Of a DNA stretch of 64,000 nt, positions 62,881 to 64,000 are shown piece after piece. The notes under the pieces are model-generated. The model ran no database searches. It was not told the origin of the DNA and saw nothing but the letters and a program-made list of their open reading frames with translations. Position 1 is the first letter of the stretch. Every line of letters starts with the position of its first letter. The translations under genes and the position numbers were made by a program. Source of the DNA: Catellatospora paridis (GTDB lineage Bacteria > Actinomycetota > Actinomycetes > Mycobacteriales > Micromonosporaceae); NCBI RefSeq assembly GCF_009720365.1, contig NZ_WBZD01000020.1, forward strand, positions 244,204-308,203, written 5' to 3'.

Positions 62881-62957
62881 TGATCGCCCGATGTGCCTGG
62901 CAGATGGGCGAAAGGCGGCTCAAGATACGCACAGGTGCCCGGCACGTCGAGCGATCA
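62881..62957. repeat. Interspersed palindromic repeat, copy 3
   Basis: Outer arms (62876-62897 and 62941-62962) pair at 20 of 22 positions. The core CAAGATACGCACAGGTGCC lies at 62921-62939 and the end GTCGAGCGATCA at 62946-62957. Unlike the other two copies it sits between divergent genes, so it cannot be simply a terminator. Confidence 0.85.
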
Positions 62958-63015
62958 TGGGGACCTCCCCGGCGGACTGCGGCCCGCCCCGTGATCAAGG
63001 TGACGTGGTCGGGGC

Positions 63016-63044
63016 CGGACAGAGCCGTGACCAGCCAGTAACGT
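63016..63044 (+). promoter_or_regulatory. Promoter of the GNAT gene, leaderless type
   Basis: CGGACA (63016-63021), 17 nt, TAACGT (63039-63044), with the ATG beginning 7 nt later at 63052. Expected transcription start is at the start codon. Confidence 0.5.
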
Positions 63045-63051
63045 GCCGGGC

Positions 63052-63576
63052 ATGACGCTGACGATCCGCCGGGGCGGCACGCCCGAGGACGTGGCCGCGA
63101 TCGGCGAACTGCACGCGCTGAGCCGCCGGTCGGCATACCGGGAACTGCTCACGCCGCAGGAGCTGGCCGAGATCACCGTGGCGTGCCAGCAGGAGAAATG
63201 GGCCCGGCGGTGGGCCGCCGAGGCGGACACCCACCGCCTGTACCTGGCCGTACGCGGCGACACCGTGCTCGGCTTCTGCTACCTGGGCCCGGCCGGGGCG
63301 CAGGAGCAGGCCCCGGCGGGCACCGGAATGCTGAACGCCATCCACGTCCACCCGGACGCGATCGGCTCGGGCATCGGGCTGGCGCTGATGAACACGTGCC
63401 TGACCGAGTTCGCCGCCCTGGGCCACCACCAGGCGATGCTGTACGTCGTCAGCGACAACACCCGGGCCCGGCGCTTCTACGAGCGCGGCGGCTGGGCGGC
63501 CGACGGCGTCACCCGCACCACCCCGATCGGCCCGGCGGACGTGCCGGTCGTGCGGTACGCCCGCCCGATCCCCTGA
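63052..63576 (+). CDS. GNAT family N-acetyltransferase
   Basis: A 174-residue single GNAT domain that moves acetyl from acetyl-CoA to an amine. LNAIHVHPDAIGSGIGLALM contains the acetyl-CoA loop (Q/RxxGxG/A form: AIGSGIG), and YVVSDNTRARRFYERGGW is motif B. The acceptor is unknown; the fold resembles phosphinothricin/RimI-type enzymes. ATG 63052 is taken because a promoter predicts transcription starting at it; GTG 63043 is an alternative. It is convergent with the dioxygenase gene. Confidence 0.88.
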   Translation: MTLTIRRGGTPEDVAAIGELHALSRRSAYRELLTPQELAEITVACQQEKWARRWAAEADTHRLYLAVRGDTVLGFCYLGPAGAQEQAPAGTGMLNAIHVHPDAIGSGIGLALMNTCLTEFAALGHHQAMLYVVSDNTRARRFYERGGWAADGVTRTTPIGPADVPVVRYARPIP

Positions 63577-63592
63577 TCGCCCGCCGCGCGGC

Positions 63593-64000
63593 TCAACTGC
63601 CGTTGGAGTCCGAGTCGGCGGCCAGCACCAGCACGGCGAGGTGGCCGTCGCCGTCCTCGGTGACCTTCAGCAGCATGGTGTTCTGGAAGATGCCGTCGCC
63701 GTCGTTGAACGTGTCCCGCCCGGTGTGCGACGCATACGGCGCCGCCGCGAACACCTTCGTGTTGAGCGCCTCGTCGAACATCAGCTGGGTGGTCAGCACC
63801 CGGGAGTTGCTGACGTGCACCATCGCGTGGATGTGCACGGTGCGGCCGCGATACCAGCCGGGCCAGACCGTGGTGAACTCGACGATGCCGTCGGCGTTGG
63901 TGACCTGAGCCCCGCGCAGGTAGCGCTTGTCGTCGACCGGTTGCAGATCGGCCATGCCGTCGTTCGCCCCGCCGCCGTTCGCGCCGCCGGGCGGGTTCCC
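63593..64000 (-). CDS. Intradiol ring-cleavage dioxygenase, C-terminal part (truncated by window edge)
   Basis: The last 135 residues of an intradiol dioxygenase; the N-terminus lies beyond the window. MADLQPVDDKRYLRGAQVTN, then FTTVWPGWYRGRTVHIHAMV, supplies iron ligands (Tyr in WYRGR, the two His in HIHAM) typical of catechol or hydroxyquinol-type and secreted intradiol enzymes. The glycine/asparagine-rich stretch before MADLQP (GNPPGGANGGG) is usual in actinobacterial members of the secreted group, which often have a Tat signal, but the start is not visible. The substrate is not determinable. Confidence 0.85.
   Translation of the reverse strand, partial: GNPPGGANGGGANDGMADLQPVDDKRYLRGAQVTNADGIVEFTTVWPGWYRGRTVHIHAMVHVSNSRVLTTQLMFDEALNTKVFAAAPYASHTGRDTFNDGDGIFQNTMLLKVTEDGDGHLAVLVLAADSDSNGS

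Larger units (their letters stand above)
62637..63051. other. Divergent intergenic region between GH3 and GNAT genes
   Basis: A 415-bp gap with no credible gene. It holds two direct TTCCGGTA repeats, a CGAAACTTTCG palindrome, copy 3 of the palindromic repeat and a leaderless-type promoter of the GNAT gene, each listed separately. 62690-62800 has no other recognisable element. Confidence 0.6.

Noticed and set aside
22237..62957. Similar short peptides (PGTCAY...PGKSSDQ) encoded at three intergenic sites, as if a small protein family
   Set aside because: They are translations of the palindromic DNA repeat in different contexts; no start, ribosome binding site or codon bias supports coding.
60138..63041. 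A 967-codon open frame antisense to the GH3 gene
   Set aside because: The GH3 frame has complete catalytic motifs; the other has none.
1..64000. CRISPR array, tRNA or prophage genes
   Set aside because: No regularly spaced direct repeats, no recognisable T-loop/acceptor patterns, and no integrase, capsid or transposase genes were seen on reading through the window.

Overview
The window is very GC-rich, densely coded chromosomal DNA of a filamentous actinobacterium, most likely of the family Micromonosporaceae (inference). Supporting this are a mycothiol conjugate amidase, an Mca/DUF4307/GreA neighbourhood, a TIGR03089 protein, an SCO7613-like giant membrane protein, an SCO2521-SCO2525-type gene set, and frequent GTG starts. 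I see no tRNA, rRNA, CRISPR array, prophage, transposase or plasmid functions.

Layout. 1-10 kb: a truncated glycosyltransferase, a TIGR03089 protein, acetoacetyl-CoA synthetase, a hot-dog thioesterase, two tandem paralogous membrane proteins and the DEAH helicase HrpA. 9.8-17.6 kb: a D-amino-acid oxidase, then a converging cluster. On the plus strand it holds an SCO2521-like protein and a membrane protein. On the minus strand it holds SCO2525-, SCO2524-, SCO2523- and SCO2522-like genes, tightly packed. This is the best candidate for an undescribed system. 17.9-25.9 kb: secreted GH18 chitinase, GT2 glycosyltransferase, a two-domain VOC protein, Dps, a GH35 beta-galactosidase with two LacI-type operators, a general stress protein, a SnoaL-like protein and a MarR regulator. 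26-31.8 kb: an ECF sigma factor with a membrane partner, divergent from a large secreted subtilase, then an acyl-CoA dehydrogenase. 32-43 kb: UDP-glucose dehydrogenase, a 1694-residue membrane protein, purE-purK, and an asparagine-synthetase-like pseudoenzyme fused to a second domain. 43-52.6 kb: a DUF255 thioredoxin-like protein, DUF3626, an operon of GGDEF/EAL, coiled-coil and PspA proteins, then mca with a small membrane protein. 52.7-64 kb: DUF4307, greA, ilvA coupled to a DUF4328 protein, an amidase, a one-TM secreted-domain protein, divergent metB and msrA, a GH3 glycosidase with a xylan-type operator, a GNAT acetyltransferase and a truncated intradiol dioxygenase.

Above the gene level, three features stand out. 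(1) A small palindromic interspersed repeat of about 75 bp occurs at three distant intergenic sites (22.2, 38.8 and 62.9 kb). (2) Nearly every convergent gene junction carries a long stem-loop, usually without a U-tract. (3) Several candidate regulatory sites pair well with their genes: LacI-type, MarR-type and xylan-type operators, sigma-B-like stress promoters before dps and the stress protein, an ECF-type promoter before the subtilase, and leaderless promoters.

All calls come from reading the sequence. No database search was run, so family names rest on recognised motifs.
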